Assembly (NCBI GenBank): GCA_026645415.1
Contig: JAPEVH010000022.1
Coordinates: forward strand, 1-64,000
DNA: 64,000 nucleotides
Direction: 5' to 3'
From: Candidatus Electronema sp.
Lineage (GTDB): Bacteria; Desulfobacterota; Desulfobulbia; Desulfobulbales; Desulfobulbaceae
The notes under the pieces are model-generated. The model ran no database searches. It saw only the letters and a list, made by a program, of their open reading frames with translations, and had not been told where the DNA came from. A program made the translations under genes and the position numbers. Positions 26,633-36,163 of the stretch are shown here, in pieces (within the stretch, counting starts at the first letter, position 1; the number at the start of each line of letters is the position of its first letter).

Positions 26633-27424
26633 ATGACAATCAGTTTAATCATAACTACCTATAACTGGAAAGAGGCCCTAGGACTGGCCCTGAACAGTGC
26701 GCTCCAACAGACCCAGCTTCCAAAGGAGATAGTTATTGCTGACGATGGCTCTGGTTCAGACACTGCCGCAGTTATTCGCCGAATCGCAGCCACAGCTCCA
26801 GTGCCAGTAATCCACTCTTGGCAGGAAGATCAGGGCTTTCGTCTCGCTACCAGCCGCAATAAGGCTCTTGCTAAGACTAGCGGTGACTATATTGTCTTGA
26901 TTGACGGTGATATTATTCTTGAGCGACATTTTATTTTTGATCATGCTCGCTTTGCCCGATCTGGATACTTTGTTCAAGGAACACGGGTACTCCTTGGCGA
27001 ACTGTTGAGTGCACAAATTTTAACAGGGAAAAAAAATCTACACGAACCCTTCTGCCGCCGGGGCGTAGAAAATCGAAAAAACTGCCTGCGTTCTGATTTC
27101 CTCTGTCGCCTTTTTTCCTATCGAGAACGAAGTATGAGTGGGGTGCGGACTTGTAACTTTGCTTTTTGGCGTAATGATGCTCTGGCGGTAAATGGTTTTA
27201 ATGAAGACTTTATTGGCTGGGGTCGGGAAGATTCAGAATTCACTGCCCGCCTGTTAAACTACGGTCTGGTACGGCGAAATATCAAATTCAACGCCTTGGC
27301 CTACCATCTCTACCATCCCCACAATGACCGCAGCCATCTTGAGGAGAACAATCAGTTACTCAAGAAAACCATTGAAAACAAGTTAGTCTGGTGCGAGAAA
27401 GGGGTGAATAGTCATCTTGCCTAA
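26633..27424 (+). CDS. Family 2 glycosyltransferase of the LPS cluster
   Basis: 263 residues with a GT-A fold: SLIITTYNWKEALGLALNSA at the start, IADDGSGSDT, and the DxD-type metal site in VLIDGDIILE. The C-terminal part (VNGFNEDFIGWGREDSEFTA) matches the galactosyltransferase-C segment common in LPS core GT2 enzymes. It follows the heptosyltransferase by 3 bases and completes a four-gene LPS unit. The sugar transferred cannot be read from the sequence. Confidence 0.88.
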   Translation: MTISLIITTYNWKEALGLALNSALQQTQLPKEIVIADDGSGSDTAAVIRRIAATAPVPVIHSWQEDQGFRLATSRNKALAKTSGDYIVLIDGDIILERHFIFDHARFARSGYFVQGTRVLLGELLSAQILTGKKNLHEPFCRRGVENRKNCLRSDFLCRLFSYRERSMSGVRTCNFAFWRNDALAVNGFNEDFIGWGREDSEFTARLLNYGLVRRNIKFNALAYHLYHPHNDRSHLEENNQLLKKTIENKLVWCEKGVNSHLA

Positions 27425-27464
27425 TTCAGAGTTTCTGAACCTAAAAAATTCCTAAACAGAATCC

Positions 27465-28655
27465 ATGAAAAAGACCTCTGTCTCAGTGCTCTTAGTACGC
27501 ATTGTACTCTGCCTGCTGATCCTTGCTGGGGGCGTTGCCGGTATGAAATGGCTTAAGGCAATGAAAAAACCACCTGTACAGGTGCAGCAGAAAGAAAGTG
27601 CCTTGGCCGTGCAAGTGCAACGAGTTCAGCCTGAAACCGTGCCCGTACTGGTCTCAGGTTATGGCGAAATTGTCTCCCGCTCGGTAATTACGTTACCTGC
27701 CGAAGTTTCTGGCCGAATAACAACAGCATATAAAGATTTGCATGTTGGTGCGGTCATTCAGAAAGGTGAAGTCCTCTACGTTATCAATGATCAAGACTAT
27801 CGCTTAGAGTTAGACAGTGCTCAGGCGCGCTTAAACAGTTTGTCTCGCGATCTTGAACTAGCACGCAAAGAACATGATCGGCTTGGCGGTTTATATAAAA
27901 AGAATATTGGTACTCAGTCCAGCGTAGAACAGGCCGAACGAACTGTTAATTCTATTCAAACCCAGATTGTCCAGATGGAGCAAGCTCTCCGGCAGGCAAA
28001 GTTATATCTCTCTCGCTGCCTGATTCGCGCTCCCTTTACTGGACGGATCACCGAACTCTTTGCAGAACAGGATGAGTACGTGAGTCCTGGTAAAAATTTA
28101 GTCACCCTGACAAATGATAATGATCTTGAAATCCAAGTACCTTTAGACAGTCGAGAGGCTCTCAAATGGCTCCGCTTTCAACCAAGTCAGCAAGAAGGTT
28201 CTTGGTTTGGCAAACCAGAAAAGACGATCTGTACTGTGACATGGACAGAGAATACAGCCGTACAGGCTAAAGGCAGCGTAGACCGAGCCATCCGTTTTGA
28301 TTCTAAGCTCAGAAGCCTAGTCCTCGCGGTTCGTATCCAACCAGAACACAATACAGCTCTACCTTTGACCCAAGGTATGTTCTGCAAGGTTGATATTCAG
28401 GGTCATGCCATTGAACGAGCCTTTGTGCTGCCTCGACAAGCAGTGAGTTTTGAGAACACTGTCTATGTGGCTGAAGAGAATCGGCTTCAAACCCGTCCGG
28501 TTGACGTAGCCAGAATTCAGGACGGCAAGGCCATTGTGGTTAGCGGCTTGCAGGAAGGCGAGCAGGTGATTGTCACCCGGCTGGAAAATCCACCGGAAAA
28601 CTCATTGGTGCAGATTGCAGCAGTGGACGACAGTAGCGAATCGTCTGCGCAGTGA
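27465..28655 (+). CDS. RND efflux periplasmic adaptor (membrane fusion protein)
   Basis: 396 residues. An N-terminal signal anchor (VRIVLCLLILAGGVAG) is followed by a lipoyl/hairpin unit (ITLPAEVSGRITTAYKDLHV, GAVIQKGEVLYVINDQDYRL), an alpha-helical coiled-coil arm and the second lipoyl half (CLIRAPFTGRITELFAEQDE). A beta-barrel and membrane-proximal domain end the protein. It should connect the inner-membrane RND pump encoded at 29023 to an outer-membrane channel, which is not in the window. The two genes are 367 bases apart, with a small opposite-strand gene between them. Confidence 0.9.
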   Translation: MKKTSVSVLLVRIVLCLLILAGGVAGMKWLKAMKKPPVQVQQKESALAVQVQRVQPETVPVLVSGYGEIVSRSVITLPAEVSGRITTAYKDLHVGAVIQKGEVLYVINDQDYRLELDSAQARLNSLSRDLELARKEHDRLGGLYKKNIGTQSSVEQAERTVNSIQTQIVQMEQALRQAKLYLSRCLIRAPFTGRITELFAEQDEYVSPGKNLVTLTNDNDLEIQVPLDSREALKWLRFQPSQQEGSWFGKPEKTICTVTWTENTAVQAKGSVDRAIRFDSKLRSLVLAVRIQPEHNTALPLTQGMFCKVDIQGHAIERAFVLPRQAVSFENTVYVAEENRLQTRPVDVARIQDGKAIVVSGLQEGEQVIVTRLENPPENSLVQIAAVDDSSESSAQ

Positions 28656-28692
28656 AAAATCTTGATTTGCTGCATGAGGATTACTGCGGCAA

Positions 28693-28732
28693 GACCGCTG
28701 CCAGACAAAGGACAGCGGTCATTTCTGATTTT
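28693..28732. terminator. Intrinsic terminator after the adaptor gene
   Basis: An 8-bp stem (GACCGCTG at 28693-28700, CAGCGGTC at 28713-28720) is followed on the plus strand by ATTTCTGATTTTTT. It lies 38 bases past the adaptor stop. It would separate the adaptor from the RND permease at the transcript level unless read-through occurs. Confidence 0.65.
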
Positions 28733-28864
28733 TTACAAGGCTTGGCTGACGCTGGCCGGGGCTGATTCCTTGACGTGGTAAAAGGGATCGTTGCAGCGCT
28801 GGGCGGTGCAGAGAACAAATACGGTTGCGGCAAAAAGCAGTGCGTAGGTGATGCGTTTTTTCAT
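28733..28864 (-). CDS. Small exported protein, 43 residues
   Basis: A short gene with a near-perfect ribosome site (AAGGAGG, 6 bases before the ATG at 28864). The product starts MKKRITYALLFAATVFVLCT and continues AQRCNDPFYHVKESAPASVS to a stop at 28733. This is a signal peptide followed by a mature part of about 20 residues with one or two Cys. The site before Cys is not a strict lipobox. It lies on the strand opposite the RND operon, between adaptor and pump. No homologue is recognised; confidence comes from the ribosome site plus signal-peptide form. Confidence 0.6.
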   Translation of the reverse strand: MKKRITYALLFAATVFVLCTAQRCNDPFYHVKESAPASVSQAL

Positions 28865-29022
28865 AGCGAGCCTCCTTGTGTCTGAACAGAGCGGAAATAA
28901 TGCAATAATAATATATTTCTTCTTCCAACTATGTCAAGAATATTTTGTAATGATTTGATTTTATTCACCGGACGATTCATGCTGATACAGAACATCTTAT
29001 TTTTCCTGCCTGACTTGGAATA

Positions 29023-32000
29023 ATGAAAAAACTCCTTGCCGCCTTTGCTGCGAACACCGTTTTTGCCAATATTCTCATGACCATGATTATGGTCGGCGGA
29101 GCACTGTCTCTCAGTTACATGCTCCGAGAAACCTTTCCTGAATTTTCGATAGACAAGATTTCTATCCAAGTTGTCTATCCTGGCGCAGATCCAGAAGAGG
29201 TGGAAGAAGGAATTGTTTTCAAAATAGAGGAGGCATTAGAGGGCATTGAGGGAGTTAAGGAGTACACCACCACTGCCGCTGAAAATGTTGGTAGCGCAGT
29301 GGTTGATGTCCTAGAAGGTAGCGATCCTAGCGAAGTACTGGATGATGTTAAAGCCAAGATTGATGCTATTTCGACTTTTCCAGTGGATGCGGAAAAACCG
29401 GTAGTTACCGAAGTAACTATGCGCCGCTCTGTGACCATGCTCTCTTTGTCTGGCAAAATATCAGAAAAGCAGCTCAAAGTTTTGGCCGAGCAGCTCAAAG
29501 ACGAAATCAGGGGTTTGGACGGCATCTCGCAGGTGGAGCTGTTCGGCACCCGTGATTATGAAATCTCGATTGAAGTTTCCGAGGAACAGCTCCGCCGCTA
29601 CGGCATCAGCTTGGCGCAGGTCTCGGAAGCGGTGCGCAGTTCCAGCCTTAATCTGCACGGCGGCACCCTTCGCACCAAAGGAGAAGAAATCCGGGTGCGG
29701 ACTGTGGGCCGCAAATACACAGGCAAGGAGCTGGCTGAGATTGTTGTTTTGGCGGATTCCTCTGGCAAGCTGATCACCTTGGGCGATCTGGCGACAATCC
29801 GAGACGGATTCACTGAGGATCCGATCAGCTCCGAGGTGAACGGCGAACCAGCAGCCTTTATCATGGTTTTTAAAACCACTGAAGAGGACTCGATTCAGAT
29901 TGCTGACACGGTGAAACAATACATGGCTGAGAAGCAGCCCCAGCTCCCGCCGGGCGTGCATTTGCAGGAATTTTATGACGGCACTTCAGCCCTGCGCTCC
30001 CGCATCAGCCTGCTGACCAGAAACGGCTGTATGGGTTTGGCATTGGTCTTTTTTCTGCTCTGGCTCTTCCTTGACCTGCGCCTCTCGTTTTGGGCTGGTA
30101 TGGGCATCCCCATTTCCCTGTCCGGGGCCATGTTCATTCTCTGGTGCATGGGCGAGACCTTGAACATGGTTTCGCTCTTTGGCTTCATTATGGTGCTGGG
30201 CATTATCGTGGATGACGCGATTGTGGTGGGTGAGGCCATTTATGTTCACCGCAGCACGGGCCAGCCGCCTCTGAAAGCGGCAGTGGACGGAGTTGCTGAG
30301 GTGGCCATGCCGGTCATTGCCGCTGTAACCACTACGATTGTCGCTTTTATACCACTTTCTTTCATTGGCGGCATCATGGGCAAGTTTATCGCTATCCTCC
30401 CAGTGGTGGTCAATTCCAGTCTTTTGATCTCGCTCTTGGAGTCACTTTTCCTTCTGCCTGCCCATCTCAGTCATCTACCCGATCTAAGCAAAAGTAAACC
30501 AAGCCGCTTCCCCCTGAGCTGGCTCCAGCGCGGCACCCAAGCCGGGCTGGAGTGGTTTATCAGCAGACTTTATGTGCCTTTTGTAGCTGTGGCCCTGCGC
30601 TGGCGCTATATTTTCCTCGCCCTTGCCATCAGCTCTCTGATTTTGGCGGTGGGGCTGATCCAAGCCGGCTTGGTCAAGTTTCAGGTCTTTCCCAAGATGG
30701 ACAGCTTTCTCATCACCTCGACCGTGGAATTTCCAGAAGGCACTCCGGCAACAGTAACCCAAAAGGCTGTAGATCGACTAGAGCAGGCATTTCTCAACGT
30801 AGCTGAACGAAATAAAACTGCCAGTGGTAAATCGATTATTGAACAACGGCTCAAATTAGTGGGCCAGAGTCTGGGCGGCTCGCAGGGCGGCAACGGGCCG
30901 CATCTTGGCTCGGTTCAGTTCATTCTACTGCCTGCCGAGGAACGCGGCATCCATTCTAACGATCTGCTGATTGCTTGGGAACAAGAAGTTGGCTCTATTG
31001 CGGGAGCGAGATCGCTCACCTTTAGCGGTGAGGCGCACGGACCTGGTGGCTCTGAATTTGAAGTCTGGATTCAAGGCAACAATATGAACGATCTGTTAGC
31101 CGCTTCAGATAAACTGCAAGAGAAGCTGCACACCTTCAGCGGCATGATGCAAATTCGTTCTGACTTTTCACCCGGCAAAAACGAGTTCCGCCTCTCTCTG
31201 AAGCCAGAAGCCAGAGCTTTGGGTCTGACGGTCGAAAATTTGGCCCGGCAGGTCAATGCAGGATTTTATGGGAGTGAGGCGTTACGGATTCAGCGGGGTC
31301 AGGATGATATCCGAGTCAAGGTGCGCTACACCCAAGCGGAGCGCGCTAGCGTGACTGATTTTCAAGAGATGCGGATTCGCACCGCCGCCGGGCAGGAGAT
31401 TCCCCTGCTTTCCGTTGCAAACATAGACTTTGGCCCTGGCTTTTCGACCATCACCCGCACCAACGGCCTGCGCCGGGTGGCCGTGACAGCGGATGTTGAT
31501 CCCAAGCGGGCCAATGCCCAAGAAGTTTTTGCCGCCCTGTCCGCAAAAAACGGCTTCTTTCAGCAGCTTCAGGCGGCATATCCGGGCCTGCATATCTCCA
31601 TGCAGGGTGAGAAAAAAGACATGCGGGAATCCTTTTCCTCGATTGAGATCAGTTTCCCGTTGACCGTGCTGGGTATTTTTGTGATTGTGGCGACCATTTT
31701 CCGTTCTTATGTCCAGCCGCTGGTCATTCTGGTCAGTATTCCTTTCGGCATTATCGGCGCGATTCTCAGCCATCTGTTCATGGGCTATGACTTGTCCATG
31801 ATGTCCATGTTCGGCATTGTCGCCCTGAGCGGGGTGGTGGTCAATGACGCGATTGTCTTGATTGAGCGGATCAATGAAAATCTGGCTGAAGGCATGTCCT
31901 TTCACAATGCCATTGTCAAAGGAGGCGCGCGCCGTTTTCGAGCTATTCTCTTGACTTCGGTCTCGACCGTTGGTGGCCTAGCCCCACTGATTATGGAAAA

Positions 32001-32217
32001 AGATATGCAAGCCCAGTTTCTTATTCCAATGGCTTTGTCGCTCGCAGGTGGGGTTATCGGCTCCACTATTCTGACCTTAGTATTAATTCCTAGCCTGCTA
32101 GTAATTGTCAATGATGGCAGAAGGTTGATTGGCTGGTTGCGTACTGGCATCTGGCTGGAACGTGAAGCATTAGAGCCAGCAGCAGCCCGGCGAGCGAATA
32201 GGATGGAGTATGACTGA
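29023..32217 (+). CDS. RND-family efflux permease (AcrB/MdtBC-like)
   Basis: 1064 residues with the classic RND layout: 12 TM helices in two halves and two large periplasmic loops. TM4 has GFIMVLGIIVDDAIVVGEAI with the paired Asp of the proton relay. The second half repeats the pattern (FGIVALSGVVVNDAIVLIER). The N-terminal GGALSLSYMLRETFPEFSID and YPGADPEEVEE are typical of the HAE1/heavy-metal-like group. It should export hydrophobic compounds together with the adaptor at 27465. A third component (TolC-like) is not nearby. Confidence 0.94.
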   Translation: MKKLLAAFAANTVFANILMTMIMVGGALSLSYMLRETFPEFSIDKISIQVVYPGADPEEVEEGIVFKIEEALEGIEGVKEYTTTAAENVGSAVVDVLEGSDPSEVLDDVKAKIDAISTFPVDAEKPVVTEVTMRRSVTMLSLSGKISEKQLKVLAEQLKDEIRGLDGISQVELFGTRDYEISIEVSEEQLRRYGISLAQVSEAVRSSSLNLHGGTLRTKGEEIRVRTVGRKYTGKELAEIVVLADSSGKLITLGDLATIRDGFTEDPISSEVNGEPAAFIMVFKTTEEDSIQIADTVKQYMAEKQPQLPPGVHLQEFYDGTSALRSRISLLTRNGCMGLALVFFLLWLFLDLRLSFWAGMGIPISLSGAMFILWCMGETLNMVSLFGFIMVLGIIVDDAIVVGEAIYVHRSTGQPPLKAAVDGVAEVAMPVIAAVTTTIVAFIPLSFIGGIMGKFIAILPVVVNSSLLISLLESLFLLPAHLSHLPDLSKSKPSRFPLSWLQRGTQAGLEWFISRLYVPFVAVALRWRYIFLALAISSLILAVGLIQAGLVKFQVFPKMDSFLITSTVEFPEGTPATVTQKAVDRLEQAFLNVAERNKTASGKSIIEQRLKLVGQSLGGSQGGNGPHLGSVQFILLPAEERGIHSNDLLIAWEQEVGSIAGARSLTFSGEAHGPGGSEFEVWIQGNNMNDLLAASDKLQEKLHTFSGMMQIRSDFSPGKNEFRLSLKPEARALGLTVENLARQVNAGFYGSEALRIQRGQDDIRVKVRYTQAERASVTDFQEMRIRTAAGQEIPLLSVANIDFGPGFSTITRTNGLRRVAVTADVDPKRANAQEVFAALSAKNGFFQQLQAAYPGLHISMQGEKKDMRESFSSIEISFPLTVLGIFVIVATIFRSYVQPLVILVSIPFGIIGAILSHLFMGYDLSMMSMFGIVALSGVVVNDAIVLIERINENLAEGMSFHNAIVKGGARRFRAILLTSVSTVGGLAPLIMEKDMQAQFLIPMALSLAGGVIGSTILTLVLIPSLLVIVNDGRRLIGWLRTGIWLEREALEPAAARRANRMEYD

Positions 32218-32411
32218 AAGGAGTTAAGCGGTTAGCTCTAATGCCTTGTAATTACTTAATTTGTTTCACAAACAAGTAAAGCAAAAAGCAATTTGCTTAT
32301 GTAGGCTGCTCAAATCTCCTCCTCTCTTGCGCCGCAAACAAGCATGAGGTATAAAATCCACAAAAAAATGCTCCCGGGGAGTGCCGATGAGGTTTTTCCT
32401 GTGTGAGATAG

Positions 32412-32456
32412 CCCTTGCCACCAAGCTAGAATTGGCCTTCTTCAAGGTGGCAGGGG
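32412..32456. terminator. Hairpin between RND gene and the mpl operon
   Basis: An 11-bp stem, CCCTTGCCACC (32412-32422) against GGTGGCAGGGG (32446-32456) with one T-G pair, encloses a 23-base loop and is followed by TTCTTTGCATCC. It probably ends RND transcription. The long loop makes it a weaker terminator call. The rest of 32218-32486 shows nothing else clear. Confidence 0.5.
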
Positions 32457-32486
32457 TTCTTTGCATCCATTCTTTTTCACAACACC

Positions 32487-32684
32487 ATGTCTGAACAGCA
32501 AAAAGGACAGCCCTTTTCCCGACCTGTGACCGACGAAGCGATTTTGAAAGTGACCAAGGAAATTATGGTCAAATTCATTGAAATTGGCAGAGTAACTCCA
32601 GGTAACTTTGAGGAAAACTATGATAAGGTTTTCAAAACAGTGAAGCAATCTGCACAGGAGTTGAACAGTGACAGCCCGACTTGA
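32487..32684 (+). CDS. Small conserved hypothetical protein upstream of mpl
   Basis: 65 residues, soluble, no signal peptide: RPVTDEAILKVTKEIMVKFI then EIGRVTPGNFEENYDKVFKT. The spacing of hydrophobic residues suggests two helices. Its end overlaps the GTG start of mpl by 17 bases, so the two are likely co-translated. The form (VTKEIMVKFIEIGRVTP) resembles short unannotated proteins of Desulfobulbales, but I cannot assign a function. Confidence 0.65.
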   Translation: MSEQQKGQPFSRPVTDEAILKVTKEIMVKFIEIGRVTPGNFEENYDKVFKTVKQSAQELNSDSPT

Positions 32685-34149
32685 TCCGCAGCTCAATTGT
32701 GCGCCAGAACAAATTCGGCATATTCATCTGATGGGTATTTGTGGCACGGCAATGGCCGCCTTAGCAGGAATGCTCAAGGACAGCGGCTATGTGGTCAGCG
32801 GCTCGGATCAGAATGTCTATCCGCCGATGTCGGATTTCCTAGCTCAAGCCGGAATTGCGGTGATGCAGGGCTACCGAGCAGAAAACTTAGAGCCGCGCCC
32901 AGATTTGGTCATTGTCGGTAATGTTATCCGGGCGATTTATCCAGAAGCAGAGCGGTTGGCTGAATTGCGCATTCCTTATCTATCCATGCCCCAAGCTCTG
33001 GGACATTTTTTTCTCCACAGCGCGATCAAACCGCTGGTGGTGGCGGGAACGCATGGCAAAACTACGACTTCCTCGCTGCTTGCTACGGCTCTGCACCGCG
33101 CCGACCGCGCGCCGGGCTTTTTCATCGGTGGAATTGTCGAAGCATTTGGCAGCAACTACCGCATTGGTAAGGACAAGTTCTTTGTCATCGAAGGCGACGA
33201 GTACGACACCGCCTTTTTCAATAAGGTTTCAAAATTTCTGCACTACCGGCCTTTCTGCGCGATTATCACCTCAGTTGAGTTCGATCACGCCGATATCTTT
33301 ACCGATCTGGAGCAGATCAAGGCTTCCTTCCGCCAATTTGTCCAGCTCATTCCAACAGAAGGAGCTTTAGTTGCCTGCATGGATGCTCCGCTTGTTGCAG
33401 AAATTGCTGCTCTTTGCCCTGGCAAGGTGATCGGTTACGGCACAGGCGTAAACTGCCGCTGGCGGCTGGAAAATTTTACAGCTAAAGGTCTCAGCTCAAC
33501 CTTTGCAGCGCACAAGGACGGCAGACTATTCGGTGAATTCAGCCTGCCCATGCCGGGAAGACATAACGCGCTCAACGCCTTGGCCGTGATTTCCCTGCTG
33601 GAGCATCTTGGCCTCAGCCGCGAGGAAATCCGGCGCGGACTGGCTTCCTTTGAGGGAGTGAAGCGACGGCAGCAGGTGCGCGGCGAAGTCAACGGAATCA
33701 CAGTAATTGATGATTTCGCCCATCATCCCACGGCAGTGCGCGAGACCATCAGCGCATTGCGGTTAGCTTGGCCAGAACGCCGTTTGTTGATCGTTTTTGA
33801 ACCGCGCACTAACACCAGCCGCCGGGCGGTTTTTCAGCGGGACTACGAGACCGCCTTTGCGGGCGCGGATATAGTGATTGTGCGCGAGATTATGCCGCTT
33901 GACCACGCCGCACCGGGTGACAGCTTTTCCTCGCAACAGCTTGCGGCGGCCTTGAACGGGCAGGGCATTCCGGCGGAATATTTCCCGGACACCGATGCCA
34001 TTCTTGCTTTTCTGCTCCAGCAGGCCCGGCCCGGCGATGTGATCGCCATTCTTTCCAACGGCGGCTTTGACAACATTCATGCGCGGCTGCTGGAAGGGCT
34101 GCGCCTTGTCGGCCTGACCGCAAAGTCTGGCGGCAACTCTGCGCCGTAA
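32668..34149 (+). CDS. mpl: UDP-N-acetylmuramate:tripeptide ligase Mpl
   Basis: 493 residues of the Mur ligase family. The N-terminal Rossmann part begins RHIHLMGICGTAMAALAGML, as in MurC/Mpl. The ATP loop is VVAGTHGKTTTSSLLA and the metal/substrate region VIEGDEYDTAFF is typical of Mpl rather than MurC. The C-terminal domain has VIDDFAHHPTAV. Mpl ligates recycled L-Ala-D-Glu-mDAP tripeptide to UDP-MurNAc, complementing the AmpG permease at 733. The start is a GTG inside the preceding small gene. Confidence 0.93.
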   Translation: MTARLDPQLNCAPEQIRHIHLMGICGTAMAALAGMLKDSGYVVSGSDQNVYPPMSDFLAQAGIAVMQGYRAENLEPRPDLVIVGNVIRAIYPEAERLAELRIPYLSMPQALGHFFLHSAIKPLVVAGTHGKTTTSSLLATALHRADRAPGFFIGGIVEAFGSNYRIGKDKFFVIEGDEYDTAFFNKVSKFLHYRPFCAIITSVEFDHADIFTDLEQIKASFRQFVQLIPTEGALVACMDAPLVAEIAALCPGKVIGYGTGVNCRWRLENFTAKGLSSTFAAHKDGRLFGEFSLPMPGRHNALNALAVISLLEHLGLSREEIRRGLASFEGVKRRQQVRGEVNGITVIDDFAHHPTAVRETISALRLAWPERRLLIVFEPRTNTSRRAVFQRDYETAFAGADIVIVREIMPLDHAAPGDSFSSQQLAAALNGQGIPAEYFPDTDAILAFLLQQARPGDVIAILSNGGFDNIHARLLEGLRLVGLTAKSGGNSAP

Positions 34150-34221
34150 CGAAAAAATTTCAGCCGCTGCCCCCGAATCAGTCTGGCGGATCAACTCGTA
34201 TTTGCGGCAGATGAAATTTAA

Positions 34222-35279
34222 TAGGAGTTACGCAGTTGCATAAAGAGTGATTGGGTCAAGCGTATAAATCGGTTTCGTCAAATACGCCCGAACAGCGTCA
34301 CGGATGATGGCAGTCTTTGCCTCGAACCAAGAAATTCCTTTGACAAAACAATGATATTCAATGCGGAGAAAAGCCCGTATTGCCAGTTCGATGTAATTGC
34401 GTTGCGCTTTTTCTGACCGCGCCTGACAGCGTTCAATGCCGCAAAATTGTTTAACTCCGCGATGGTACGTTTCAAGCATCCAAGATAATTCAGCATATTT
34501 GAGCCGCATGAGATCGCTCATATTGAGGTCACTGCTGGCCCAGTATTCAATGTCAGCATCCGTTCTGACGATCTTGAATACCTTGATCATGCCGTAGCCT
34601 TTGAGATGAACAGAACGGCCCGACGGAGGGATATCGACCTGATTAAGCAAGATATTTCCCGTTCTGTTTGGATCAACATGGCGATTGTGTTCCAAGCGGG
34701 TCAGCCACTGCCAGCCAGCCGAACGAATAAGCTTGAGATTCTCCAAGCTGGCGTACCAACTGTCAAAAAGGACAAACTCAGGCTGAAATCCCCGCTGGCG
34801 AGCTACTTGCAGCATGGAGCGGAAGTGATCATTCTTGGTCAGGCCATCTTTTATTTTATTATAGATGCGGCAGTCTACAGGAATATGTCGTTCGCCGTAA
34901 GTCCACAACATCGTGACAAGATTAATGCCTGACACAACCCGTTTATGCTTTCCTGACCAATGCCGAGTCACCAGCTCGATCTTGCGGCTGTAAAATTTAT
35001 CTAAAGTGCTGTCGTCGATGATTAAACATCCTTTATTCAGATCAACATGCGTTTGAGCTTCTGACCATAGACGTTCAGTTGTCGGGAAAAGCCGGTGGAG
35101 CTGGCGCGTAGAGGCATCATGCGCAGGCCCGTTCTCTTGCTCAGGACTGACCCGCTCCGCTTCGGCACTGCTATAAACTCGCTGAGTGCCGATTAAAAAA
35201 TCAATATAATCGTACTCACTTACTTTGGATTTATTCATCCTGCTATGTTAACTGATTTTTACCAACTGCGTAACTCCTA
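34222..35279. mobile_element. Intact insertion sequence with 17-bp terminal inverted repeats
   Basis: The left end TAGGAGTTACGCAGTTG (34222-34238) and its exact reverse complement at 35263-35279 bound a 1,058-bp element holding one transposase gene. The transposase stop codon is formed inside the left repeat (TTA at 34228-34230). No convincing target duplication flanks it: the outer bases are TTTAA on the left and AGTCC on the right. It sits between mpl and the nuclease genes. Confidence 0.9.
34228..35238 (-). CDS. DDE transposase (IS4/IS701-like)
   Basis: 336 residues. Catalytic residues can be proposed: Asp in LIIDDSTLDKFYS, Asp in EFVLFDSWYASLENL, and Glu in YAELSWMLETYHRGVKQFCG followed by the Arg/Lys-rich helix ERCQARSEKAQRN. 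This is the arrangement of IS4-superfamily enzymes of the IS701 type; the exact family is uncertain. The reading frame is intact and both terminal repeats are present, so the element could be active. Confidence 0.85.
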   Translation of the reverse strand: MNKSKVSEYDYIDFLIGTQRVYSSAEAERVSPEQENGPAHDASTRQLHRLFPTTERLWSEAQTHVDLNKGCLIIDDSTLDKFYSRKIELVTRHWSGKHKRVVSGINLVTMLWTYGERHIPVDCRIYNKIKDGLTKNDHFRSMLQVARQRGFQPEFVLFDSWYASLENLKLIRSAGWQWLTRLEHNRHVDPNRTGNILLNQVDIPPSGRSVHLKGYGMIKVFKIVRTDADIEYWASSDLNMSDLMRLKYAELSWMLETYHRGVKQFCGIERCQARSEKAQRNYIELAIRAFLRIEYHCFVKGISWFEAKTAIIRDAVRAYLTKPIYTLDPITLYATA

Positions 35280-35328
35280 AGTCCTTTTCAGCCTGCGGCA
35301 GGCCACTTAACATGGAAAAAGGAAAAAG

Positions 35329-36147
35329 ATGAGCGGCAAACAGCGATGGGAAAGAGCTGAACTGTTTGTCGCATTCAGTCTTTATTGTCAGCTCCCATTT
35401 GGCAAGCTGCACTCGAAAAATCCAGAGATTATAAAACACGCCAAGCTGATAGGCAGAACTCCATCTGCTCTGGCGATGAAATTATGCAATATAGCCAGTC
35501 TTGACAATGCCATCATCGCTACAGGCCGGAAAGGGCTTTCCGGGGTTTCGCAGGCTGACCGTGACATGTGGCAGGAAATGCGAGAAGATTGGGAGAATTT
35601 CGTCCTCAATGCTGAAGCTGCACTGAAAAGTTTTGCTGCACCGTTGGATCAGACTGCTTGGCCAAACAACGCTGATTATGATTACACCGGCCATGAAAAA
35701 ATTGTGCAATCATCAGCACGAATTGGGCAGTCGTTTTTCCGCAGTGCGCTATTGAGCGCGTATGAACAAAAATGCTGTATAACCGGTTTGTCCGATCAGC
35801 GGCTTTTAGTCGCAAGCCACATTGTTCCGTGGCGTTACGACAGAAAAAATCGTCTGAATCCTCGTAACGGTCTCCTTCTGTCGGTGCTTCACGATAAAGC
35901 CTTTGATCTCGGCATCATTACTGTCAATGAGGATATGACACTCCGGGTGTCGAATCATCTTCCAGCCAACGACAGCTATATCGCAGCCTCTATTCTTGCA
36001 TACGAGGGGAAAACTCTGGTAATGCCATGCAAGTTTCCACCTGATCCTGCGTTTCTTGCCTATCATCGTGCTTATATTTTCGATAAAGCACAGCGCGAGG
36101 CTGGGATGCCTATTTGCAACTATAATAAACACGTTGAACGCAGCTAA
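35329..36147 (+). CDS. HNH endonuclease
   Basis: 272 residues. The C-terminal half has an HNH_2-type nuclease core: FFRSALLSAYEQKCCITGLS, then LLVASHIVPWRYD with the catalytic His, NPRNGLLLSVLHDKAFDLG with Asn and the last His. The N-terminal 130 residues (ELFVAFSLYCQLPFGKLHSK) are a helical region seen with many stand-alone HNH restriction-like proteins. GGAAAAAG precedes the ATG. It is followed after 16 bases by an EcoRII-type nuclease and lies just beyond the IS, so it belongs to an accessory island. Confidence 0.85.
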   Translation: MSGKQRWERAELFVAFSLYCQLPFGKLHSKNPEIIKHAKLIGRTPSALAMKLCNIASLDNAIIATGRKGLSGVSQADRDMWQEMREDWENFVLNAEAALKSFAAPLDQTAWPNNADYDYTGHEKIVQSSARIGQSFFRSALLSAYEQKCCITGLSDQRLLVASHIVPWRYDRKNRLNPRNGLLLSVLHDKAFDLGIITVNEDMTLRVSNHLPANDSYIAASILAYEGKTLVMPCKFPPDPAFLAYHRAYIFDKAQREAGMPICNYNKHVERS

Positions 36148-36163
36148 GGTCTGCTAACAGATA

